64,000 bases of DNA, taken from assembly GCA_022818135.1 (NCBI GenBank), contig JAFMSR010000015.1, forward strand, positions 29,427,193 to 29,491,192, read 5' to 3'. Below are positions 39,113-50,104 of the stretch, in pieces. This stretch comes from Saxidomus purpurata. Lineage: Eukaryota; Mollusca; Bivalvia; Venerida; Veneridae. How positions within the stretch are numbered: position 1 is the first letter of the stretch; the number at the start of each line of letters is the position of its first letter. A program made the translations under genes and the position numbers. The notes under the pieces were generated by a model that was not told the origin of the DNA, made no database searches, and saw only the letters and a program-made list of their open reading frames with translations.

Positions 39113-40087
39113 CCTGTCAGTAGGACAGCGCGCTCGACTTTTTTAGTGCTTGCCAATAAAACAAAACTTTGACAGTTAAGGGCACACAAGACTTTAACTA
39201 GGAATTTCTAAGTACAAATCAAGAAAAATTTTCACAGAGTTATCTTCTCTTGCTTACAGATAGGTCTTACGATGGTACGTAAGTACTCCAACTTTCAAAG
39301 TAATATCTCAAATGGTTAAGTTAACAAGTGGACAAGAATGAAAATTTTAACTGAGTTTCTAAGTCAAAAAGGGCCATAATTCAAATAAAATCCTTGACAG
39401 AATTACCTTCTCCTGCCCATGTTTGGGAATCATGATGGTAAAAATGTATTCCAACTTTCAAATTAATATCTCAAACAGTTCAGTTAAAAAGTGGACTGGT
39501 ACAAAAAACTTAACCAAGATTCTAAGTCGATAAAAGGCCTTAATTTTTAAAACGAATCCCTGACAGAGTTACCTTCTCTTGCCTACAGATGGGGGTAATG
39601 ATGTGAAATAGCATTAAAAGTTTCAAAGCAATATCTCAAAGGGTTAAGGCAATAAGTGGATTTTACCCATATTCAATGTATTTGCTAAGTCAAAAGGGGC
39701 ATAATTCTGTCAAAAACCTTGACAGAGTTATGTCCTCTTGTCTGTTGATGTAGGTCATGATGGTAAACAAGTATGGTTAGTTTCAAAGCAATACCTCCAA
39801 TGGTTTTGAAATAAAGTGAGGTGGTACGAAAAACTTAACCAAGCTCAATACACTTTCTAAGTAAAAAAAGGGCCATAATTCTGTCAAAAACCTTGACAGA
39901 GTTATGTACTCTTGTTTGTATATGGTGGTTATGATGGTAAACAAGTATGGTAAGTTTCAAAGCCATACCTCTAATACTTTTGAAATAAAGTGGGGTGGTA
40001 CGAAAAACTTAACCAAGGTGTGACGCCAACGCCGACGCCGACGCCGGGGCGAGTAGGATAGCTCCCCTTTTCATAGAAAAGTCGAGC
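39113..40087 (+). mobile_element. Nested tandem-repeat element, Helentron/pearl-like
   Basis: CTCGACTTTT at 39133-39142 is inverted as AAAAGTCGAG at 40077-40086. Between them lie about five diverged units of roughly 165 bp, each with TTGACAGAGTTA or a variant, ATGATGGTAA and TTTCAAAG motifs. Near the 3' end are a GC-rich CGACGCCGGGGCGAG block and a small hairpin (CTTTTC-ATA-GAAAAG, 40067-40081), followed by CTAA. Subterminal inverted repeats, a tandem core, a 3' hairpin and a CTRR end are described for non-autonomous Helentron-associated elements and bivalve pearl elements. Assignment to them is inference. Confidence 0.6.
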
Positions 40088-40530
40088 TAAAAATCAATCA
40101 ACGCATAAAAAAGTTACAGTCCGGACACAAATGTATGCATATTGTATAGGATTCCATAACCTGTAAACTTTAAGTGTGACCTTGAGGGAAGGACGTGAAT
40201 CTTGCACGCAGCACGCCGGCTTGATGTGCTGAACATTTTTTCAAGTTATTTTAAAATCCTTCAATGCATGACAAAGTTATAGTCCGGACTAGAATGTGTG
40301 CATATTTAGAGGATTCCATTACCTTCAAACTGTGACCTTGACGTTTGAGGGTGGGACTTGGGTCTTGCACACCTTCTGGATGTACTGAACATTTGTGCCA
40401 AGTCATTTCAAAAGTTTTCAATGCTTGACAAAGTAACACCCCGGACACGAAAGAATGTAAGGTCGGACGCACAGGCGGATAGACAGACGGTGCGATTTTG
40501 ATATGCCACCCTTCGGGGAAATAAAAATGT
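40088..40530. repeat. Right part of the outer tandem-repeat element
   Basis: The outer unit continues here: TTACAGTCCGGACAC, GTGACCTTGA and GTGCTGAACATTT repeat at about 160-bp spacing. It ends in a purine-rich GGATAGACAGACGG tail similar to the GGACAGACGGAC end at 47090-47105. Open frames across this stretch are by-products of the repeat. Confidence 0.6.
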
Positions 40531-41221
40531 ATTCCGTGTATTCCAGATTTTAATAAATGCATTTTTATTAAATGCATTTGCAAGTCCATATCATTAAATA
40601 ATTACAGTTTGTGTCTTATACATGTATCTGAAATTGAAAGAAGTTCCTTATCAGTCATTGGCAATCATTGAAATGTTTTAACCGTTTCTTTGTGTATGAA
40701 ATTATAAAATACGCCTGTGCATATTAAATCTCTACTTGTTTACTACAAAAGAAAATACGTGTAGTTTTGTTATGATTTACAAAAATATTTTCCCGCCAAA
40801 GTCGCATATTTGTTCCTATTTTTAACAACTGATACATACTAAATGCAAATTAGTGAAACAAACCGAGAAGACGAGTCTTAGATGTACAATTTATATATCA
40901 TTTCGAAACGCTTATATTAACCGAATACGCGGGATAAGACAGGTTTGGCTTTCCATAGAATGTACAGTTACCGTGTCTGTATGAATTTAAAAGCTATGCC
41001 GACAGCTCCTTACTGCTGAAAACTCAGACGTCCGAGGCAATTGCCTACACTTTAAGACATCCTTGAAAATTACCTTTGACACATTTTATTTTACCAACGT
41101 TCGCGTACAGGCCCGTGTTACGTGGTGTTTTGCGCGCGTGCCAATATATTTTCATAGACATAAGGCAGACATCAGTTATATTGACATCATAATTTTGAGA
41201 ATGCTTAAAATCGAACTCTCA

Positions 41222-41252
<31 letters not shown>

Positions 41253-42130
41253 GTCCATGCGCAGGTAAGTAGACAGTGTGACCCCTGCGCGTAACCTCTG
41301 TATATAGGCCAATGGAAATCCTACTTTCATGTTATAGCTCAGTCTGTTTGCTGATGTATACAACGCGCGCAGAAAGTAGCATAACTTACAAAAACACATG
41401 CGTGTCTGTCGAGTGTGTAGTGTGCAAAGGATATTAGCTTATCGATTAAAAAGCAAAGTTAGGAATGTATTTGGTAGAAAAAGGTCATTTAACACACTAT
41501 AACATCGTTCTTGATAAAATATAAGCTTCTTGTAAAAGTGTTCCTGGGACTTTAAACTACCTCAAGTGGCGGTTTGTTGAAACATTTTGTAACATTTAGA
41601 CATCATGTCGCTTCTTATAAATTTCTCGTTTTTATTTTATTTTATTTTTTTTACATTTTTGTTGTGCATTATTACGTTTTACATGAAATATACTTTGCAA
41701 ATTTTCCAGTACACATACATGTACATAGAAAATGTGTACATGACTTACGCCATATGTAAATGTATTTGATATAATAATGACTTGGAAAGTATAATGTAAG
41801 CAAGACTTCTCTTGGGTTTAAATTTGATTTAGAAATGCATGAATAATCTATTCCTCTGATGGAAAATTTCATTAGATGTTTTTGAAAGAGCGTGTAAACA
41901 GCTTCCAAAAACACCGCCATGAAATCGTGGCGGAAAGTGCTATGATAGAAAATTGAACCAAAACCTCTCATTCACCAATAAATACACTCAACCGGTTTAG
42001 AAACGCAAAAGTGGCAAAATATTTATTTTAAATTTCATACACACCAAAAACAATATAAAAGCGAATTCTTGTAAAAGTTTCAATAATTCATCGCAAAAAA
42101 TGACTTAAATAGAAATAAAAACAATAGCGT
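40531..42130. other. AT-rich intergenic DNA with a poly(A) tract
   Basis: No gene is supported. A run of 27 A lies at 41223-41249. A short hairpin (CCGCCA with TGGCGG, near 41913-41932) is the only other structure noted. Confidence 0.5.
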
Positions 42131-42220
42131 CATTCGATGATAAAAATGTTTATTTTATGCTTTTCGGTGAAATACTGAAATATATCGGTGAAATAAAATT
42201 GGTATTTCACTGTTTCAAAG

Positions 42221-42249
42221 CAGTGAAAATATCATTTTTATTTTCACTG
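42221..42249. repeat. Perfect 11-bp inverted repeat in a TTTCAC/GTGAAA-rich repeat
   Basis: CAGTGAAAATA (42221-42231) and TATTTTCACTG (42239-42249) are perfect reverse complements around a 7-base loop. The surrounding 42150-42250 has further GTGAAATA/TATTTCAC pairs and resembles the inverted repeats at 43089 and 44897, so it is probably a relative of that element. Confidence 0.7.
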
Positions 42250-42260
42250 TTTTTGCCGAA

Positions 42261-43088
42261 CTACTTTTTAACCACATTCTAAACAAAAGTTCCATATTTC
42301 TCACCCAGGATCTCCAGCTCGTCCTCCATACAAAAGTATCATACACATGATTGACAGTGAGTGATTATTTACGTTAAAATACTTAGCTTTATCCAATTAT
42401 TCACCTGTGAGATACATATTTCCCCTCATTTATCGGTGATAGAACATTAAATAAAATTGAAAAATGGCTATAAAATTTTTATTTTTGAAATAAACATAGG
42501 GTTGTTGGTTGTTGGTTGTTCATTTTCTTAGTTAGATCATTTTCTATCCATCTATAGCAATTCTGAATAAAAAATTGAGAAAAAGTTGATTTTCATTTTT
42601 TTTCACCACCATCCAATTTTCACAGTAATTTCTTAATACTTGTATGATCATGGTCTGAAACCTATAAGTCACCTATAAAAAGTGGAAAACTACCTCTACA
42701 ATCGCTCATTATTCAGAAATGCTTTAAATTGTGACAAATTTTGCACTTAGGTCAGCCCTGGACTGAGCATTTTTTAATGAATGAACAGCCGATTGATTAT
42801 TACGCCACGATTCATGGTGTGACGAAGTGCAGACTTATTTATTAAAAAAAATCAATTTAGGCCTATATCTAATGAATTAATGTTTCATTTTCGCATTATG
42901 ATAAAGCTTGAAATGACTTCTTAAATACTTTTACCTTAAACAATCAAAATATTTTGAACTACTTTTGTTGCGTTTTCAGTAATGATGGTAGTAATCATTC
43001 TGGGGTTCTCCGTGGGGAATAAGAAATACTATAATTCCAAATTTTACTGAATATTTTGCAAAAAAAACATAAAATAAAAAGAAAATGT
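42261..43088. other. AT-rich intergenic DNA
   Basis: No gene is seen. A short GTTGGTT minisatellite (about three copies) lies near 42502-42520. Confidence 0.4.
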
Positions 43089-44944
43089 GTTTGTTTCAGT
43101 GAAATATCAACTTTATTTCACTCGTGAACACCAAACAAATGACATTTTCACTCGTGGCTACGCCACTCGTGAAAATATTGTCGAGAACTTGACATTTTGT
43201 GTTTTGTATATATGATGACGTAACAATGTTTTTGGTGCATAAAGTACCATTTGTAGATGCGTAATTTTGTTATCTCACTTTTCTGAAAGTTTCATGATTA
43301 GAAAGGGAATAGTTTTGAGGCAATTCTGTAGATTGAGATTGCAAGTCGGAACTCAATATTGCCAAAATTGAAAATCCTTTCTTAGTCACTATTTTGGTTC
43401 ATTATTCAGCAAATTATGACTGTACCTTATGTATATATTGATATCATTTACTCATAAAGAGTCTTAGTGTTTAATTATGTTGATTTATAGAGAGTTTTGT
43501 AAAACTGCATTCTAAGTGATGCTGGTCGGATGCTAAAAATAGACCAAATATAAGAATGCTTCAAAGCCATCATTTTGAGTCAGTCAGCATAATTTTAAGG
43601 CTGCCATATTATTATAGATATTAAAACCTGTTTGTGAGGAATTTCACAACATGACATGCAGGAGTTTGTCTGCAAACTAAGTTTATCTTCTTTCTTTTCA
43701 TTCTGCTAGGCTGTATCTTTATGTAACAGGTGCTTGGAAAATGAATATCAGCTAGTTTAATATGTTAACAAGAAGTTAGTGGCAAATGGTTGAAGAGCTA
43801 GGTTTTTGAATAGTAAGGCTTTGTTTTAAGTATATTTTTGTATTTTTTGAGACCTTTAATTTGTTGTAATTGGCAAAATCAGCTCTTAGAAGTGACCACT
43901 CATTTTGGTCAGCCATTTTGATTTTTCCCCATTTTTGAAGGGAGAGAAATAGCTGCTATTTTAATTGCTTTAAAGAATTATCTGGTTGTTAAGACTTATG
44001 TGTTAGGGTGCATAATTTTATATAGATTACATTGAATTATTTTGTTTTTGGTGACAATTTTTGGTTTTGTTGCTTTTGTTGGAAAATGTAATTTATGGGA
44101 GGAGTTGGAGTTTAAATGCCAATCATGTGAAAAATTAGATTGGTCTTTTAGCCAATCAGAAGACAGCATTTCTTCTCCTCTATATAAGGCCTGGATCCCT
44201 AGGCTTATGAGCTTTTTACTTTTGGAGTTTTTGGCACTATGGACTAAAACTAGTAAATTCTATTCAAAATTAATACAGAAATTAATTACATTAGAGTGAC
44301 AACAATTAGTTAATATTTTTGATGTGTAAACTCTGAGAATAAAAACAATGAAAATTTGGAATTTTATCATGGAACTTTATTGGACATGAAGATTTCTCTG
44401 GGAATAATTTTAACTAAATATCTTATGTTGTGCTTGAATATTCTCAACATCCTAAACAGGCACTTTTGGGATACAGTTTAAGATTGGTGTGTAAACTATG
44501 AAAACAAGACATAACATTTGAAGCACCTGAATAACTCTTAGACTTTTTGTAAATATATGTAGAACTTGTTGCTGAGGTAAAATAAATGTATGAAAACAAA
44601 TGGTGTTGGCTTTTTCAACGGAATAGTTAAGGAATGAAAGGGAGATAACAAATAAGAAAACTTGATCCCAGAACTTAAGCCATTTACCCTGGCAACACAG
44701 AACAATTTGAACAATGGAACATTTGATGCACTCGGCTCTTGAACCCCAAGTGTAAAAGACTTCTGACCGGTCTTATAAATGGTCAGTGGTGTCGGTCATC
44801 CTGAATAATAAATTGAAAGCCCACGAACTAAGTATATTTCGAGGATCATTTGAAACCGAGCTTGCCCCCGAAGGGCAGGTTTACCACAATATCATTGTTT
44901 GGTGTTCACTTGTGAAATAAAATTGATATTGCACTGAAACAAAC
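43089..44944. mobile_element. 1.86-kb segment bounded by 48-bp inverted repeats
   Basis: The left arm 43089-43136 begins GTTTGTTTCAGTG and ends GAACACCAAAC. The right arm 44897-44944 is its reverse complement at 44 of 48 positions. The interior is T/G-rich on the plus strand and contains a CCAAT/TATA promoter-like block, two AATAAA signals, and no long open frame. Just inside the left arm lies an imperfect palindrome, TTTTCACTCGTGG...CCACTCGTGAAAA (about 43144-43174). This fits a non-autonomous DNA element, or two related repeats in opposite orientation. No transposase is visible. Confidence 0.5.
44119..44188 (+). promoter_or_regulatory. Core-promoter-like block: three CCAAT boxes and a TATA box
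   Basis: CCAATCA lies at 44119-44125, an inverted CCAAT (GATTGG) at 44138-44143, CCAATCA again at 44152-44158, and TATATAAG at 44181-44188. This order and spacing match NF-Y/TATA polymerase II promoters. AATAAA follows at 44338-44343 and again at 44581-44586. With only about 130-400 bp from TATA to poly(A) signal and no clear open frame, it could be the U3-R part of a solo LTR or a promoter for a short non-coding transcript. Confidence 0.5.
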
Positions 44945-45046
44945 AAATATCCTCTATTTCTTAATCGGTTAAGTGTACAACTACGCCCTCTTACGCTTTG
45001 TCGGAATAACCAAATGTGAGAAAATTAAGTACAAACGAGGCATATC

Positions 45047-45250
45047 TCAAGTATGACCTTGACCAACACAATTTGGCGTCATAAGAACACATTTGCCATA
45101 AAAAATACAATTTGAAAGATGAAGAAATCCTAAGAAATGGCAAAGTTATAGCCAACGTTAAATTTTCGTGACAACATCCAAGTACAAAAATGGGCATAAC
45201 TGCGTGACCTTTGCTTTTTTTGTCAAAGAACAGGTGTAATGTGTAATTGT
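45047..45250 (+). repeat. Dispersed repeat, copy 1
   Basis: Shared phrases with 46926-47130 include ATACAATTTGAAAGATGAAG (ATACAATTGTAAAGTTTGATG in the other copy), AAATGGCAAAGTTATAGCC and AACGTT. The open frames here come from the repeat. Confidence 0.55.
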
Positions 45251-45670
45251 CTATAAGATATAAGGTCAAAGATGTGACACTTGTTCAAAGACCTTTGTAA
45301 ATGTACATTACATGCAAAGCCTTACTCTGGATTCTGTAAGCCAACTGTGGGGAGAGAGAGAAGGGGGGGAAATTTCAAAGAAATACATGACCTTGTATAT
45401 TTGATCATGCATAACTTTGTAACGTTTCAAACTTGATATGTATAAAATTAAAAAAGCATGACCGCTGCATGCTGCATAATTAGTCAATGACATTTCAAAT
45501 TAAAGTAAGCCATTTCGAGTATTTCCATATAATAGACAAAAAGTCGCCATGATATGTAAATTTTACTAAACAAAAGTCAGTTCCATATCAAATGTAGGAT
45601 CAGCACACTTAAAATCACTTTAAAATAAATCGAAATGAATAACACAAAATTATTTTCATTTAGAATTAAT

Positions 45671-45840
45671 CCAATTGGATTCTTTCTACTTAGTTCCAAT
45701 TGGAATACCGGTAATCCAATTGGAAAAATTCATTCCAATTGGACTGAATCCAATTGGAACTTCCAATTGGAAGTCTGAATTCTTGGAAATATATTCCAAT
45801 TGGAATGAGAATTTTATTGCTATTTTTAGAATCCAATTGG
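45671..45840. repeat. Cluster of eight CCAATTGG palindromes
   Basis: CCAATTGG occurs at 45671, 45696, 45716, 45735, 45750, 45763, 45796 and 45833, usually within TTCCAATTGGAA or ATCCAATTGGAA. Spacing is irregular (25, 20, 19, 15, 13, 33 and 37 bp), so this is not a simple tandem repeat. A given 8-mer is expected about once in the whole window by chance. Each site is two overlapping inverted CCAAT boxes and also contains the E-box CAATTG. A regulatory cluster or an expanded palindrome are both possible. Confidence 0.85.
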
Positions 45841-46020
45841 AATATTTATTTTCCAATATCTTTTAGAATTTGATTTTTGTGTTTGTCTTTATAAGTTATT
45901 GAACGAAAGGTAGAAATTATTTATTCCAATGTAAAATACGATAAATCAACATACCCATATTACGAATTATTATTATAGTTTTCAATGTAGTTTTTGGAAA
46001 ATTTTGGAATTCCAAAAATT

Positions 46021-46925
46021 CGCTGGAACGTGTTTAGTCTGGTAAAAACTGTGACAAAATTCTAAGTTAAAAAGAGGCATAAATCTGTCAAAAATAAAAA
46101 AAAACATTGGTGAAGACGTTGATAGTAAACATACATTTTAAGTTTCAAGTCCATACATTTGATAGTATTCAAGATATTCAACTTTATAAAAATCTTTAAC
46201 AAAATATTCTAAGTTAAAAAGGGGCATAAATCTAACAAAAATCAAAACAAAGTTATGGAGATTGTTTCCTCAGGTGAAGATGTTGATGGTGGACACATAC
46301 TTTGAGTTTCAAGTCATCACTTTGATAGTATTCAAGATATTTGAATTTAGATATCTGAATTGATAAAAACCTTTAACCAAACATTCTAAGTTAAAAAGGG
46401 GCATAAATCTGTCAAAAATCAAGACAGAGTTATCGGGATTGTCTCCTCTGGTGTAAATTTTGAGGGTAGACATATACTTTGAGTTTCAAGTCAATACATT
46501 TGAAAGTATTTAAGATATTTGAATTTATAAAAAACTTTAACCAAACATTCTAAGTTAAAAAGGGGTATTAATCTGTCAAAAATCAAAACAGAGTTATCGG
46601 GATTGTCTCCTCTGGTGTAGATGTTGATGGTAGACATATACTATGAGTTTCAAGTCAATACCTTTGATAGTATTCAAGATATTTGAATTTATAAAAAAAC
46701 TTTAACCAAAAATTCTAAGTTAAAAAGGGGCATAAATCTGTCAAAAATCAAAACAGAGTTATGGGGATTGTCTCCTCTGGTGTAGATGTTGATGGTAAAC
46801 ATATACTATGAGTTTCAAGTCAATACCTTAGATAGTATTCAAGATATTTGACTTTATAAAAAAACTTTAACCAGCGCCGACGCCGGGGCGAGTGCAATAG
46901 CCTCCTTATTCTTCTAATAGTCGAG
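46021..46925 (+). mobile_element. Second Helentron/pearl-like tandem-repeat element, 5' end missing
   Basis: Five diverged units repeat the phrase TTCTAAGTTAAAAAGGGGCA (starting near 46060, 46207, 46385, 46548 and 46712), at spacings of about 148-178 bp. It ends with CGCCGACGCCGGGGCGAGTG and AGTCGAGCTAAAAA, the same 3' end as the element at 39113-40087. The 5' CTCGACTTTT end is absent, so the copy looks truncated. Confidence 0.6.
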
Positions 46926-47130
46926 CTAAAAAGGGGCATAACTCTGTCAAATATGACATTGACCTACAAAATCGGCGGCATCACGAACCTTTTGTCATAA
47001 GCAATACAATTGTAAAGTTTGATGAAGAAATCTTCACTTGGAAATGGCAAAGTTATAGCCAACGTTTAGTTTATGTGACGGACCAACGGACGGACAGACG
47101 GACAAAGCGATCCCTATGTATAGCCTTTTC
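46926..47130 (+). repeat. Dispersed repeat, copy 2, with GACGGACAGACGGAC tail
   Basis: It follows the preceding element directly. It shares its core with 45047-45250 and ends in a GACGGACAGACGGACAAAGC tail, a form also seen near 40480. Confidence 0.55.
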
Positions 47131-48329
47131 TGATGACTGTACAGATGCAGTACATAGTACATTGTACCTCCAACCAGTCATCGGGTACAACATGAAAATC
47201 ACCAAATACTTTGTCAAACAGCTTTATTTGTATACAGATCTGTGTTATAAAGGGATACCATCATTATAAAATTCGCCCGCCACTAATTGAGCCCCGAGGA
47301 AGGTAATTGGTGGATAGAGAATATCCTAACATACATGATGAGTGTGTCTGTTTCCTGGTTCCAGAACTTGATTTTTTTGACAAACAATTACACAACATTG
47401 TCACTGATGATAAACAGCAATTATTCTTATCTGTATAGCAGGTTTGCCTGTAGGACCTGTCGCAAGAAAATTGGCTCATTGATACAGAACGGTTTTGGAT
47501 GCTGGTGGTCTAGTTCATTCTGAAGCATTTGGAGAAGCAGCACCTAATCATACCCATGGCCGGAACAGAATTAAGTTGTTGAGGGTATATTGCTGCCATG
47601 CAATTATTTCATATTTTGACAAAACACTTAAAAAGTATCAAAAATGTTACTTCTAAAATGGAAGCAGGGAGTTCAATGACCATCATATTAGATATAAACC
47701 AAATATCTTGGTTGTGCTACTGAACGTTCATTGTAACTTTCCCCATTAGGAAATAATTGTAACAGTTGTTTATTTTTTTCTTCTCTGCACAAAGTACTAT
47801 TTTCCTTTTGTGAGCAAATAAATGCCAAACGTACTGGTTTGAAATTATTATTTTTCAGGGAAGTGTTGCATTTGAACAAATGTTGCTTTAGAAGCTTAGC
47901 TGTATATGAGGGAAGTAGTCATACATAATGTGGAGATTGGTAGTTTTTTTGCGTCTTTTTTACTTTATTGCGGTAAGTATAGCTTTACTTACTTCATTGT
48001 GATTGACCGAGAAGGTTACTCAAGATTATCAATAAATCATGTCCATTTACTTTCACCACAAGCCATATACACGTTTGACAGCTGTAAATATTTTGACATG
48101 ACCCCCTGACTTTCAACTTTTTATTCAATAAGAAGCCACATGCACTCACACGATTCGGAACTCACTGAATTACCCAAATGAATAAAATCAGTCAGAAACA
48201 GAAATGTGCATACGTGTAAGAATCAACAGATCCCACGCTAACTGTACCCTGTCCACGACTTTTCGATTTTCGGCGTGGATCATTATCAATAATTATAATC
48301 AATGTGAAAATTAAAAAGTTAAAACTTAC
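47131..48329. other. Intergenic DNA
   Basis: No supported gene or repeat. Short open frames (for example 47906-48109 plus) lack splice context or a recognisable product. Confidence 0.4.
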
Positions 48330-48420
48330 CTGTCGGTGTCAAGCGAATCTGCCTTTACCACCAGTGTAGACCCATCCACCGTGTGGTCAGATAACGAATC
48401 AGCACTGACAGTCTGTCGTC
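48330..48420 (-). CDS. Candidate internal exon, unidentified
   Basis: On the minus strand a 91-bp segment lies between an acceptor (CTATATTTACACAG) and a near-consensus donor (ACAG followed by GTAAGTTTT). One frame is open throughout: it takes two bases to finish a codon, then 29 codons beginning RQTVSADSLSDHTVDGSTLV, and leaves two bases. The composition is soluble and rich in Ser, Asp, Thr and Val, unlike the AT-rich noise around it. No flanking exon was found within 2 kb upstream. The next exon-like stretches downstream on this strand are in the satellite and at 6816-6890. This is the best of the minus-strand candidates, though not proven. Confidence 0.4.
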
Positions 48421-49907
48421 CTGTGTAAATATAGAAGAAAAGAATTTGTACATTATTCTCACGTTTTCCACGGACATTACGTGCGCTAAGTGTCGCACCA
48501 GTACATTATGAGTGACAAATGTATGCTACATTGTGGGGTATTTTTCAAAGACAAATAAATATATCCAAGTGATAATATAGTGAAATATTCATTATTTCCG
48601 AAACATTTTGTACATGTTACATTTAAAAACACGGTATGTCCTTTTCATTGTTTTCATTTCCTGGTTATAAATACTTCGTTTGATTAATCAATTTATTTCC
48701 GATTATGGACTATGTTATAACGGACATGTACGATGTCCTATGTGAATTTTGAAGAACAGGAACTTATTAGGCAGCTTTTGTCTGATATGATATATCAGGT
48801 ATATGTCAATCACTATGAAATAATTACTTTGACGACAAAAAGCATAGCATAAAAGTATTGATTAGAGAAATACAATGCATTTTTGTCCCATCTTTCCACA
48901 AAAACTACTTAGTTTCATATAAAAAACCACTGATCATAGATGTTTACCTTACTTTTGACTATCCTTTTCCTCCAGAAATTTTCCTAATGACAAAAAGTAT
49001 GGTCACACAGGTGTGATCCTATGTTAATCCTTATACGGTATTTCTTTATACGGTTTAGTCTATTAAATGGTCCATTCATAGTGGCTATAGTAGTGACATT
49101 TACTCAGAAACTCCTAACGGATTTTACCGGCTGGTACTAAGCTTTGGGGCGACAATAAGGGACACGTTTGCAAGAAAACCGACGTAAAGTCAGTAAAGTC
49201 CAAGTTTAAAATCCTTTGTCCTTTGATGTCATATAACCACTTTAATGCAAGAAAGAAAAAATGTGTTTAAACTTAAAATGAACAAAACTCTTTAAATAAC
49301 ATATCAATCCCTATTAGAAACCTCAAACGTATATCTTCCCTTCGTAAATTTGCTCGGCCTTTTGCTACGGAAACGGCCGAACTTCTCAACTTTGCAAGAC
49401 TCAACCAACCTTTTACCAAACTGAAAGTGCTCACGACGGAGTGATAAGCATTTATAATTTGAATTTGAAATGTTCTGACTATATAGATTATTGCGAGAAA
49501 CATCGTGAATTAATAAAGGAAAAAGTCTTGACTAAACAATTTTGAAAAAAAGCCGTACGTTATGTTTACATGTTATGTTTTACGATATTTGAAACATAAT
49601 TACAATCTTAACATATGGTAAAAGATAACATACGAATTGATTTTACAGTTTCCATGTACATTTCGATGGGAAAATACCAGTATCAATAAAGTTGTTAAGA
49701 ACAGACCTTAAATTATAATTCTTGCAAATGCCCATCATTGTTTGTAGCCCACGGAAGTCCTTAAATTTTCTTCTAGATATACATGTATGTAAATTGTGTT
49801 TTTGTAAGATCAAGGTATATAGCGCACTGTCGGGAAATTATAGTAGTACATGGTAAAGCATGAATGGAATGTTATCAGTTTTAGAGCTAATGTGGCTGCA
49901 TCAGTAG
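48421..49907. other. Intergenic DNA
   Basis: No gene is supported. At 49300-49443 a plus-strand stretch of about 45 codons (containing RKFARPFATETAELLNFARL) is open but lacks a start and clear splice sites. It may be a decayed gene or transposon fragment. Confidence 0.35.
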
Positions 49908-50010
49908 GAAAAGAACACTAGCTGAATGCTATAAGACTTGGCGTTAGGAGACTTGCATTCTATGGTCACCAAAGGGACAGGAGTTCGAGTCTTCCATGAG
50001 CCTGAAATAC
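49908..50010 (+). repeat. tRNA-like SINE head
   Basis: A B-box-like GGAGTTCGAGTCTTCC (about 49978-49993) lies about 55 bp after a degenerate A-box-like region. This resembles a tRNA-derived SINE head of the long-variable-arm type. It is not clearly family A or B. Confidence 0.4.
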
Positions 50011-50104
50011 TATTTCTTTCTTTTTAAACTAAGGAGAATTAGACCTATCTAATACAGTTTTACATCATAGTGGGTTTGTTTTGCAATTGTTTTGTTTTTC
50101 TCCT

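Noticed and set aside
41205..41399. 64-codon minus-strand frame with a phenylalanine run
   Set aside because: The run is a 27-base poly(A) tract read on the other strand.
49273..49503. 76-codon minus-strand gene
   Set aside because: There is no homology I recognise. The plus strand of the same stretch is also open for about 45 codons, so neither strand is compelling.
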